Part shown: one piece after another, positions 1-5,599 of the stretch
Numbering within the stretch: the first letter of the stretch is position 1
How the letters are laid out: the number at the start of each line of letters is the position of its first letter
From: Gemmatimonadota bacterium
Lineage (GTDB): Bacteria > Gemmatimonadota > Gemmatimonadetes > Longimicrobiales > RSA9
Reading direction: 5' to 3'
DNA length: 6,933 bases
Assembly (NCBI GenBank): GCA_012027055.1
Contig: VEPF01000057.1
Span: forward strand, 428-7,360
Translations under genes and position numbers: made by a program
Notes under the pieces: generated by a model
The model's input: the letters and a program-made list of their open reading frames with translations, nothing else
What the model was told of the DNA's origin: nothing
Databases searched by the model: none

Positions 1-1
1 C

Positions 2-352
2 AACTGGTTGTGCGGCGCGGTGCTCAGCTTCTTCGTGGTCTTCTTCTCCAGCGTCCTGGGCATCGGCGGCGGCATCATTCACGTGCCGGTGATGATCCAT
101 TTCCTCGGCTTCCCGGCCCACATCGCCACCGCCACCTCCCACTTCATCCTGGCCATCTCCGCGGGGGTCGGGGCGGGCACACACATCGCCCTCGGCCACC
201 TGCTGGCAGGGCCCGCGATCCTGATGGGGATCGGCGTGGTCGGCGGCGCGCAGGTCGGGGCCCGGCTGGCGCAGCGCATGCGGGGGACGCGCATCATCCG
301 CCTGCTATCGCTCGCGCTCATCGTGGTCGCGCTCCGGCTGCTGCTCTCCTGA
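2..352 (+). CDS. TauE/SafE-family membrane exporter, C-terminal half (5' truncated)
   Basis: The reading frame is open from the left edge (first full codon at base 2) to a TGA at 350-352, leaving 116 residues of a family that is usually about 250 residues long. The fragment starts in a hydrophobic helix and contains LGIGGGIIHVPVMIHFLGF followed by ATATSHF. This is the glycine-rich signature of the second repeat of TauE/SafE (PF01925) permeases. About four membrane segments are visible, at roughly residues 3-33, 38-60, 68-85 and 96-116, with a short basic stretch (ARLAQRMRGTR) before the last helix. Family members are integral inner-membrane proteins linked to export of sulfite or other sulfur-containing anions, but the substrate of this one cannot be read from the sequence. 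The true start lies outside the window. The gene ends 112 bases before ftcD on the same strand, so co-transcription is possible but not shown. Confidence 0.85.
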   Translation, partial: NWLCGAVLSFFVVFFSSVLGIGGGIIHVPVMIHFLGFPAHIATATSHFILAISAGVGAGTHIALGHLLAGPAILMGIGVVGGAQVGARLAQRMRGTRIIRLLSLALIVVALRLLLS

Positions 353-464
353 GCACGCCGGGACTGCCCTTGACTCGGGGAGCCCGGGACGGCAGCATCG
401 CTCGCGGGTCACCGCGGGCCGCCGGGTGCGCGGCAGGCCGAAACCCGAGCGTGCGAGGGTGTGA

Positions 465-2117
465 GTGAAGCGGCTGGTCGAGTGCGTACCGAACTTCTCG
501 GAAGGGCGTGACCGGTCCGTGATCGACGCCATCGCCGAGCGCATCCGGAGCTCTCCCGGCGTCCCCCTGCTCGATGTCGCTCCGGGCGCGTCCGACAACC
601 GGCCGGAGGTCACGTTCGTCGGCGATCCGGAGCACGTGGTCGAGGCGGCGTTCCGCGCGGCCGCGACCGCGTACCGCCTGATCGACATGCGGCAGCACCA
701 CGGCGAACACCCCCGGCTGGGCGCGGTGGACGTGGTGCCGTTCGTGCCGGTGAGTGGCGTCACCATGGCGGAGTGCGTGGCGCTGGCCGGGCAGTTCGGG
801 GAGCGGGTGGGCCGCGAGCTTGGCATCCCGGTGTACCTGTACGAGGAAGCGCAGCCGCTGGCCTACCGGAAAGAGCTGCGGCAGATCCGGCAGGGCGAAT
901 ACGAGGGACTGGCCGAGCGCATCACGCAGGCGGACTGGGCGCCCGACTACGGTCCGGCCGAGTTCGTCCCGCGGAGCGGCGCGACCGTCACCGGCGCGCG
1001 CTTCTTCCTGATCGCCTACAACGTCAACATCCTGGGCACCGGCAACCAGGCGCACCGGCTGGCGCTCGACATCCGCGAGCAGGGCCGCACCGTCACCGAC
1101 CCGGACGGTACCGAGCGCCAGCAGCCGGGGCGTTTCCGGGCGGTCAAGGCGATCGGCTGGGAGCTCGCGCAATACGGCCTGGCCCAGGTCTCGGTCAGCC
1201 TCGACAACTACCGCGTCACGCCCATGCACGCGGTCTACGAGGCCATCCGCGAAGGCGCGCGCGCGCTGAAGGTCGGCGTGGCCGGCAGTGAGATCGTGGG
1301 GCTGGTGCCGCGCGAGGCGGTACTCATGGCGGCCGACCACTACATCGAGCAGGAGCACCTGTTCATCCTGGACGAGCGCCAGAAGATCCGCCTGGCCGTC
1401 GATCGCCTGGGCCTCTCGTCACTCCACCCGTTCAAGCCGGAGGAGAAGATCATCGAGTACCTGATCGAGCAGGAGCCGGAAGGGCCGCTGGCGAGCATGA
1501 GCGTGCGCGACTTCGTGGCGGCTGTGGGCGCGCGCACATCCGCACCCGGCGGCGGCTCCGTCTCCGCGCTCATGGGCGCCCTGGGCGCCGCGCTCGGCGC
1601 CATGGTCGGCTGGCTGACGTACGGCCGGCGCAAGTTCGAGCACCTCGACGAGGTGATGCGCACCAATATCCCGCCGCTGGTCGAGATCCAGAAGGAGCTG
1701 CTGCTGGCCGTGGACCAGGGCACCGAGGCCTTCGAGGACTACCTGAAGGCGCTCGCCCTGCCGAAGGAGACCGAGGAGGAGAGAGCGGCGCGGCAGGATG
1801 CCATGCAGGCCGGCCTCAAGCAGGCGACGATGGTACCGTTCCGCACCATGGAGCTGGTGGCCCGCGCCTGGGAACCGCTGCGGGAGCTCGCCCGGCCCGG
1901 ACAGTACTCGTCGCGCTCGGACGTGGAGGTGGGCGCGACGGCGCTGGAGGCCGCGGCGTACGGAGCGCACCGGAACGTGGCCATCAACCTCGCCGGCATC
2001 CGGGACGAGGCTTTCGTGCGGGAGCTGCAGGAGCGGTCCGCCACATTGCTCGCGCGGGCCAAGGAGCTGGCGCGCAGCATCGCCGATACCGTCGAGGCGC
2101 GGAGCGGAGACGCCTAG
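465..2117 (+). CDS. ftcD: Bifunctional glutamate formimidoyltransferase / formimidoyl-THF cyclodeaminase
   Basis: This 550-residue cytosolic enzyme should move the formimino group of N-formiminoglutamate to tetrahydrofolate, then deaminate 5-formimino-THF to 5,10-methenyl-THF and ammonia. These are the last steps of the glutamate-forming histidine pathway. The transferase half spans about residues 1-330: MKRLVECVPNFSEGRD at the N-terminus, the HHGEHPRLGAVDVVPF block, and GNQAHRLALDIREQ further on. His82 in EHPRLG sits at the catalytic histidine position known from mammalian FTCD. A linker (about 330-344) leads to the cyclodeaminase domain (about 345-545), with MSVRDFVAAVGARTSAPGGG, LTYGRRKFEHLDEVM and SRSDVEVGATALE. 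Length and motif order match the vertebrate fused enzyme (about 541 residues); many bacteria use two separate proteins. The GTG start at 465 is chosen because translation then begins exactly at the conserved N-terminus and GAGGG lies five bases upstream. No other hut gene is visible. Confidence 0.95.
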   Translation: MKRLVECVPNFSEGRDRSVIDAIAERIRSSPGVPLLDVAPGASDNRPEVTFVGDPEHVVEAAFRAAATAYRLIDMRQHHGEHPRLGAVDVVPFVPVSGVTMAECVALAGQFGERVGRELGIPVYLYEEAQPLAYRKELRQIRQGEYEGLAERITQADWAPDYGPAEFVPRSGATVTGARFFLIAYNVNILGTGNQAHRLALDIREQGRTVTDPDGTERQQPGRFRAVKAIGWELAQYGLAQVSVSLDNYRVTPMHAVYEAIREGARALKVGVAGSEIVGLVPREAVLMAADHYIEQEHLFILDERQKIRLAVDRLGLSSLHPFKPEEKIIEYLIEQEPEGPLASMSVRDFVAAVGARTSAPGGGSVSALMGALGAALGAMVGWLTYGRRKFEHLDEVMRTNIPPLVEIQKELLLAVDQGTEAFEDYLKALALPKETEEERAARQDAMQAGLKQATMVPFRTMELVARAWEPLRELARPGQYSSRSDVEVGATALEAAAYGAHRNVAINLAGIRDEAFVRELQERSATLLARAKELARSIADTVEARSGDA

Positions 2118-2283
2118 GCTGCAGGGCCGGAAAGTTCACGCCGACGGCCGCCGCGGGGGGCGGAGGGAGTCGGTGTGCCTGCGCGGCGGCGAGGTTAGCA
2201 TCCAGTCCGCCGGTGCGCACGCGCCCGTGGACTGGCATTGCTTCCCCGCACGCCTCCGGTTCGTTCCGCCCCCCGCTGCAGCC
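2117..2283. repeat. Nested inverted repeats filling the convergent intergenic region
   Basis: GGCTGCAG (2117-2124) is complementary to CTGCAGCC (2276-2283), and GCGGGGGGCGGA (2153-2164) is a perfect 12-base complement of TCCGCCCCCCGC (2265-2276). The two stems share base 2276 on the right side and enclose the smaller hairpin at 2202-2235. No open reading frame in the gap looks real. It could be transcript 3'-end structure for the two convergent mRNAs, or the remnant of a small element with inverted ends. No flanking target-site duplication is evident. Confidence 0.45.
2202..2235. terminator. Hairpin between convergent ftcD and pepD, possible bidirectional terminator
   Basis: CCAGTCC (2202-2208) pairs perfectly with GGACTGG (2229-2235). 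Inside it, 2212-2216 pairs with 2221-2225 (one G-U pair), leaving a 3x3 internal loop and a four-base apical loop. It lies between the stop codons of two convergent genes, where a bidirectional terminator would be expected. Neither side is followed by a T-run, so it is not a classic intrinsic terminator. It may only slow polymerase or protect 3' ends. Confidence 0.35.
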
Positions 2284-2308
2284 CTCGGCGCGAAACCCCG
2301 ATGTCCGT

Positions 2309-3754
2309 TCAGCTGAGCCGCGCCAGCGTCTCCTGCAACAACGCCCAGAAGCCGGCCACCGACGGCACGCGCACGCGCTCGGCGGGCGAGTGCGGGAACT
2401 CGATCTGCGGGCCGATGGAGATCATGTCCATGCCCGGGATCTTCTCGCCGATGATGCCGCACTCCAGCCCCGCGTGGACCGCGCGGATGGCCGGCTCCCG
2501 CCCGTGCACCCGGGTGTAGGCGGCGCGCACTACCTCGAGCAGCGGCGATGCCAGGTCCGGCTTCCAGCCGGGGTAGCCGTGGCGCTCGTCGATCTCCGCG
2601 TGCGCCAGGTGGCCGATGGCCTTGAGCCGGCGCTGCACGGCGCGCAGCGCCGGCATCACGGACGAACGGCAGCTATTGCCGATCACCAGCCGGCCATCCT
2701 TCACCGCCACCGTGGCGACGTTGGTGCTGGTCTCAACCAGGCCGGGAATGTCCAGGCTCATGGCCAGCACGCCGTGCGGCAGCGCCTCGAGCAGGTGCAG
2801 CACCTGCACGGTGGTCTCCGCCGTCCAGGCCTCGGCCGGGAGCGCGACATCCGACACCTCTGCGGTCATGCCCCCATCCGCGACCGCGTACTCGGCCCGG
2901 ACCGCGGCGCACTCGGACTGGAGCGCGGTGCGCAGGGCGACGACGTCGCCGGCCGCGACCAGCACGGCGCCCGCCTCGCGCGGGCTGGCGTTGTGCTTGT
3001 TGCCGCCGCCGAAGGGCGCAATCCGGAAGGCGTGCTCGTGCACCGCAGAGTGGAGGATGCGCGCCAGCAGCTTGACGGCGTTGCCGCGCTGCAGGTGGAT
3101 GTCCACGCCCGAGTGGCCGCCCTTCATGCCGCGCAACTGCACCGCCAGCGCGCGCCCGCCGCTCACGGCCTGCGGGGCGAGCGGGAGGCGCAGCGACACG
3201 TCGGCGCCGCCGGCGCAGCCGACGGTGACCGCGTCCTCTTCCTCCGAGTCCAGATTGATGAGCCTGCGCCCGGCGAGCAGCGACTGATCCAGGCCGCCCG
3301 CACCGGTCAGACCGGTCTCCTCGTCGATGGTGAAGAGCAGCTCGAGCGGGCCGTGCACCGCTGCCGGTGAATCGAGCAGCGCGAGCATGCTCGCCACCCC
3401 GATCCCGTTGTCCGAGCCCAGCGTGGTGCCGGTCGCGGTCAGGTACTCGCCCTCGAGCCGGGGCTGGATGGCGTCCCGGTCGAAATCGTGCGCCACGTCC
3501 GAGTCCTTCTCGTTCACCATGTCCAGGTGACCCTGAAGGATGATGGCGGGCGCCGCTTCCCGTCCGGGCGTCGCCGGGACGCGCACCACCACGTTGCCGA
3601 CCGCGTCCACGTGGGACGCCAGCCCGTGCGCGCGGGCCACCTCGATGATGTAGTCCCGGATGCGGCCTTCATCCCCCGCGCCGCGCGGGAAGGTCTGGAT
3701 CCGGTCGAAATACCGCCACACAGCCGTGGGTTCGAGCGTCTCGACGGAGCTCAT
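2309..3754 (-). CDS. pepD: Aminoacyl-histidine dipeptidase (cytosol non-specific dipeptidase), M20 family
   Basis: The 481-residue protein matches the PepD/carnosinase branch of M20 metallopeptidases (E. coli PepD is 485 residues). These cytosolic di-zinc enzymes cleave unblocked dipeptides, notably Xaa-His and beta-Ala-His. Seen in the sequence: ILQGHLDMVNEK (His76, with Asp78 beside it), TTLGSDNGIG (bridging Asp115), IDEETG (general base Glu145, ligand Glu146), INLDSEEED (Asp169) and EFPHSPAERV (His455). This is the full expected metal-ligand set. The lid (dimerisation) domain is at about 200-385, with RGMKGGHSGVDIH near its start. The ATG at 3754 is preceded by AGGAGG (3761-3766) at six bases' spacing. 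That ribosome site lies in a 6-bp hairpin. The gene follows the VOC dioxygenase gene on the same strand after 73 bases and converges with ftcD. It is intact, with no missing key residue. Confidence 0.95.
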   Translation of the reverse strand: MSSVETLEPTAVWRYFDRIQTFPRGAGDEGRIRDYIIEVARAHGLASHVDAVGNVVVRVPATPGREAAPAIILQGHLDMVNEKDSDVAHDFDRDAIQPRLEGEYLTATGTTLGSDNGIGVASMLALLDSPAAVHGPLELLFTIDEETGLTGAGGLDQSLLAGRRLINLDSEEEDAVTVGCAGGADVSLRLPLAPQAVSGGRALAVQLRGMKGGHSGVDIHLQRGNAVKLLARILHSAVHEHAFRIAPFGGGNKHNASPREAGAVLVAAGDVVALRTALQSECAAVRAEYAVADGGMTAEVSDVALPAEAWTAETTVQVLHLLEALPHGVLAMSLDIPGLVETSTNVATVAVKDGRLVIGNSCRSSVMPALRAVQRRLKAIGHLAHAEIDERHGYPGWKPDLASPLLEVVRAAYTRVHGREPAIRAVHAGLECGIIGEKIPGMDMISIGPQIEFPHSPAERVRVPSVAGFWALLQETLARLS

Positions 3755-3759
3755 GGACT

Positions 3760-3780
3760 GCCTCCTTTGGGGTCGGAGGC
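3760..3780 (-). promoter_or_regulatory. Hairpin enclosing the pepD Shine-Dalgarno site
   Basis: In the pepD transcript, GCCUCC (complement of 3775-3780) can pair perfectly with GGAGGC (complement of 3760-3765) across a nine-base loop. GGAGG is the core of the pepD ribosome-binding site, and the stem ends five bases before the ATG. The fold would mask the site unless opened by ribosomes or another factor. The pairing is seen directly; a regulatory role is inference. Confidence 0.4.
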
Positions 3781-3798
3781 AGGATAGCGGGTCGGGAT

Positions 3799-3819
3799 GG
3801 CAGCGGCGAGGCCGCTGCC
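3799..3819 (-). terminator. Strong GC hairpin after the VOC dioxygenase gene, no U-tract
   Basis: GGCAGCGGC (3799-3807) and GCCGCTGCC (3811-3819) form a perfect 9-bp stem with a three-base loop, starting eight bases past the dioxygenase stop codon. In transcript orientation it is followed by AUCCCGACC, so the U-tract of an intrinsic terminator is missing. It may act as a leaky terminator, a 3'-end stabiliser or a processing boundary between the dioxygenase and pepD messages. Confidence 0.4.
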
Positions 3820-3827
3820 CCGCCGGG

Positions 3828-4781
3828 TCAGTCGATCGGCTTCAGGTGCCGGAGGATTTGCTCGCGCTGCGGCTCCAGGAAGGGGGGCAACACCACCTTC
3901 TGACCCAGCGTCGCCGGGTCCTCGTCCACGGCGAAGCCGGGGCCATCCGTGGCGATCTCGAACAGGATCCCGTTCGGCTCCCGGAAGTAGATGCTCCGGA
4001 ACCAGAACCGGTCCACCGGGCCGCTGTGGCGGACGCCATGGCCGCTCAGATGCTCCAGCCAGGCGGCATACTCCTGTTCATCGGGCGTGCGGAACGCGAC
4101 ATGATGCACCGACCCGGCTCCCTGCCGCGCGGGCGGCAGGTCCGGCTGCTCGGCCACGTGCACCTCCGCGCCGGGGCCGCCCTGCGCCATCTCGTAGACC
4201 CGGACCGCCTCGCGGCCGGTCTCCGGGGCCGCATACTCCGCGACCGGACGGAGCCCCATCACCTCCTGGAACAGCCGGTCCGTGGAGCGCAGGTTCGGAA
4301 CGCTGAGCAGCACCGGGCCGAGCCCGCGTACCTGGTACTCCGGAGCTACCGGGCTCCCTTCCCAGGGCGCGCCGCCCGCGCCGGCACCTGCATCGTTCAC
4401 CAGCGACAGCCGCTGGCCTTCCGCGTCCTCGAAATCGAGCGTGGCGCGCCCGGCCCGCTCCGTGATTTCGGCCACCAGACCGGCCTCCCCGCGCAGCTGC
4501 GCCGCCCACCACTCCAGGGCCCGCTCGCTCCCCACCCGCAGCTGCGTGCGCACGATGCTGTGCGTGCCCCGCCGCGCGGGCGGCACCGGCCAGTCGAAGA
4601 AGGTGAGATCCGTCCCGGGTGTGCCCACCGCATCGGCGTAGAAGAGGTGGTAGGCGGAGACGTCGTCCTGATTGACGCTTCGCTTCACCAGGCGCATGCC
4701 CAGCGTCCGCGTGTAGAAGCGGTGATTGGCAGCGATGTCCGCGGACACCGCGGTCACGTGATGTATCCCTTTCAGCTCCAT
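3828..4781 (-). CDS. VOC-family ring-cleaving dioxygenase, MhqO/PcpA-like
   Basis: The 317-residue protein has two vicinal-oxygen-chelate (glyoxalase-fold) modules, about residues 4-130 and 153-280, and a C-terminal tail. The first opens with GIHHVTAVSADIAANHRFY and continues TLGMRLVKRSVNQDD, AYHLFYAD and GTDLTFFDWP. The second contains SVHHVAFRTPDEQEYAAW and ends NGILFEIATDGPGF. His8, His227 and Glu275 fit the 2-His-1-carboxylate iron site of PcpA-type (chloro)hydroquinone dioxygenases, whose ligands are at nearly the same positions. This family includes Bacillus MhqA/MhqE/MhqO, induced by quinones and electrophiles. The exact substrate is unknown. The ATG at 4781 is preferred over an in-frame ATG at 4841 because the conserved domain starts there and AGGAG (4786-4790) lies four bases upstream. 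The earlier start would also put coding sequence over the likely promoter. Alternative: an uncharacterised VOC enzyme of the same architecture. Confidence 0.88.
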   Translation of the reverse strand: MELKGIHHVTAVSADIAANHRFYTRTLGMRLVKRSVNQDDVSAYHLFYADAVGTPGTDLTFFDWPVPPARRGTHSIVRTQLRVGSERALEWWAAQLRGEAGLVAEITERAGRATLDFEDAEGQRLSLVNDAGAGAGGAPWEGSPVAPEYQVRGLGPVLLSVPNLRSTDRLFQEVMGLRPVAEYAAPETGREAVRVYEMAQGGPGAEVHVAEQPDLPPARQGAGSVHHVAFRTPDEQEYAAWLEHLSGHGVRHSGPVDRFWFRSIYFREPNGILFEIATDGPGFAVDEDPATLGQKVVLPPFLEPQREQILRHLKPID

Positions 4782-4838
4782 ACCGCTCCTCGCCTCCTGC
4801 CTGCGCCGTGCCCCGACCGTGACGTTTGCCGGGTCGGT

Positions 4839-4864
4839 CATTTATCACAGTGCTAAGATAACTG
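4839..4864. promoter_or_regulatory. Palindromic operator-like site over the dioxygenase -10 box
   Basis: TTATCACAGTGCTAAGATAA (4842-4861) is an imperfect inverted repeat of the form TTATC-nn-AG-nn-CT-nn-GATAA. Two further symmetric pairs (CA at 4839-4840, TG at 4863-4864) raise it to 9 of 13 matching pairs. It contains the whole -10 hexamer and the predicted start of transcription, the usual place for a repressor. The TATC...GATA arms resemble, from memory, the MhqR (MarR-family) box of Bacillus, which controls homologous dioxygenases. No MarR gene lies in the window. Confidence 0.5.
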
Positions 4865-4882
4865 CCGGGATGGTTGTGTCAA
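4855..4882 (-). promoter_or_regulatory. Sigma-70-type promoter for the VOC dioxygenase gene
   Basis: On the minus strand a perfect -35 hexamer TTGACA (complement of 4877-4882) is followed after 16 bases by TATCTT (complement of 4855-4860), a 4/6 match to the -10 consensus. The implied transcription start near 4848 gives a leader of about 67 bases. The AT-rich patch stands out from very GC-rich flanks, and a palindrome covers the -10 element. Confidence 0.6.
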
Positions 4883-4973
4883 GCGGGGATGTGGCGAGCG
4901 GAGGGCAGCACGGCCCGGGAGAGCCCGCCCTGGAAGCGGCAGCCGGATTGGCGCTCCCGGGCGAGCGTGAACT

Positions 4974-4986
4974 CCCGGTCTCCGGG
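4974..4986 (-). terminator. Small hairpin directly after the DUF302 stop codon
   Basis: CCCGG (4974-4978) and CCGGG (4982-4986) form a 5-bp GC stem with a three-base loop abutting the TGA of the DUF302 gene. In transcript orientation AGUUCACG follows rather than a U-run, so termination here would be weak. The remaining bases up to the dioxygenase promoter (about 4883-4973) show nothing else I can support. Confidence 0.2.
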
Positions 4987-5412
4987 TCAGGAGCGCGCCG
5001 GGATGGCGGCGAGCGGCCCCAAGGCCCGACTCAGCTTTTCGCGCACCTGGCCGGCGAGTGGCGCGATGTCGGCGCGATCGGTGAGGGCCAGCACCGCCAC
5101 CGGGTCCATGACCATGACGCGGCTGCGGTCGGGGTCATCGGTGGCGTGCACCACTACGTTGCAGGGCAGCAGCAGGCCGATCTCCGGCTCGGCGGTGAGC
5201 GCCTGGTGGGCGAGCGGCGGGTTGCAGGCTCCCAGGATCACGTACGGCCGGAAATCGACGTCCAGCTTCTTCTTCAGGGTGGCCTTCACGTCGATCTCGG
5301 TGAGCACGCCGAAGCCTTCCGTGGCGAGTGCCTCCCGGACCCGGGAGACGGCCTCATCGTAGGGTAGCGGAACGTCGATCCCGAGCTCGTATTTCTTGCC
5401 TTGCTGGAGCAT
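4987..5412 (-). CDS. DUF302 domain protein
   Basis: This 141-residue, probably cytosolic protein is filled by one DUF302 (PF03625) domain. The diagnostic run is PYVILGACNPPLAHQAL at about 57-72, followed by EPEIGLLLPCNVVVHA at about 75-90 and the VMDPVAVLAL strand. Cys63 and Cys84 sit in the two most conserved blocks. Structures of the family are known, but no biochemical role is firmly established. The frame is open upstream to 5730, but the domain begins just after 5412 (MLQQGKKYELGIDVPLPYDEA). GGAGG (5418-5422) sits five bases before this ATG, whereas the in-frame ATG at 5430 has only a weak site. It is transcribed divergently from arsR and ends 205 bases before the dioxygenase start, so the dioxygenase probably has its own promoter. 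Control by the neighbouring ArsR protein is plausible but inferred. Confidence 0.85.
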   Translation of the reverse strand: MLQQGKKYELGIDVPLPYDEAVSRVREALATEGFGVLTEIDVKATLKKKLDVDFRPYVILGACNPPLAHQALTAEPEIGLLLPCNVVVHATDDPDRSRVMVMDPVAVLALTDRADIAPLAGQVREKLSRALGPLAAIPARS

Positions 5413-5439
5413 GTTCTCCTCCGTTTTCATGCCTGCTTG

Positions 5440-5467
5440 AATATGTAGTAATATGGATGGGGCGCAA
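5440..5467 (-). promoter_or_regulatory. Candidate DUF302 promoter with tandem CATATT repeats
   Basis: On the minus strand, TTGCGC (complement of 5462-5467), a 16-base spacer and CATATT (complement of 5440-5445) make a weak -35/-10 pair. The hexamer CATATT occurs twice, CATATTACTACATATT, with a ten-base period (about one helical turn) at 5440-5455. The island is markedly AT-rich against its surroundings. It could be the -10 region, a binding site for the divergently encoded ArsR protein, or both. Confidence 0.35.
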
Positions 5468-5553
5468 GCCCGGTGGTTGGGGGATGGCGGCAGGCACCGG
5501 TCGTGCCGCGGGCGGTGCGCGTTTCCACGCGAGCGTCCGTCCTGCTGTGGTTT

Positions 5554-5575
5554 CATATAACCGTTTAAGCGATTA
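5554..5575 (+). promoter_or_regulatory. arsR promoter/operator region
   Basis: TATAAC (5556-5561) is a 5/6 match to the -10 consensus, without a recognisable -35 element. It overlaps an 18-base imperfect palindrome, TAACCGTTTAAGCGATTA (5558-5575), in which 7 of 9 base pairs are symmetric. The palindrome ends 24 bases before the arsR ATG. An inverted repeat over the promoter of its own gene is the normal arrangement for an autorepressing ArsR/SmtB regulator. The assignment to ArsR is inference. Confidence 0.45.
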
Positions 5576-5599
5576 CCCTCTGCCACCAGGAGGTTCCGA

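Noticed and set aside
357..395. Possible terminator after the TauE-like gene (GCCGGG/CCCGG and CTGCC/GGCAG arms)
   Set aside because: Short competing stems with long loops and no T-run.
370..398. Possible ftcD promoter TTGACT with 17-base spacer to CAGCAT
   Set aside because: The -35 is a 5/6 match but the -10 is only 3/6; in this GC-rich gap it is not convincing. I see no better promoter or terminator in 353-464.
318..1358. Long open frame on the minus strand opposite ftcD
   Set aside because: Arg/Ala/Gly-rich translation with no domain motif; it mirrors the high-GC third-position bias of the clearly real ftcD.
2213..3370. 385-codon plus-strand frame opposite pepD
   Set aside because: Low-complexity Arg/His/Ala-rich product, no ribosome site, and entirely antisense to an intact PepD with all metal ligands.
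3782..3787. TATCCT as a -10 box for a separate pepD promoter
   Set aside because: No -35 element at the right distance; the upstream sequence is the GC hairpin.
3660..4856. 398-codon plus-strand frame opposite the dioxygenase gene
   Set aside because: Same shadow pattern; no recognisable domain, and it overlaps two genes and a promoter on the other strand.
4819..5367. Plus-strand frames opposite the DUF302 gene
   Set aside because: Gly/Arg/Val-rich shadow translations with no recognisable motif, while the minus strand holds a conserved domain and a good ribosome site.
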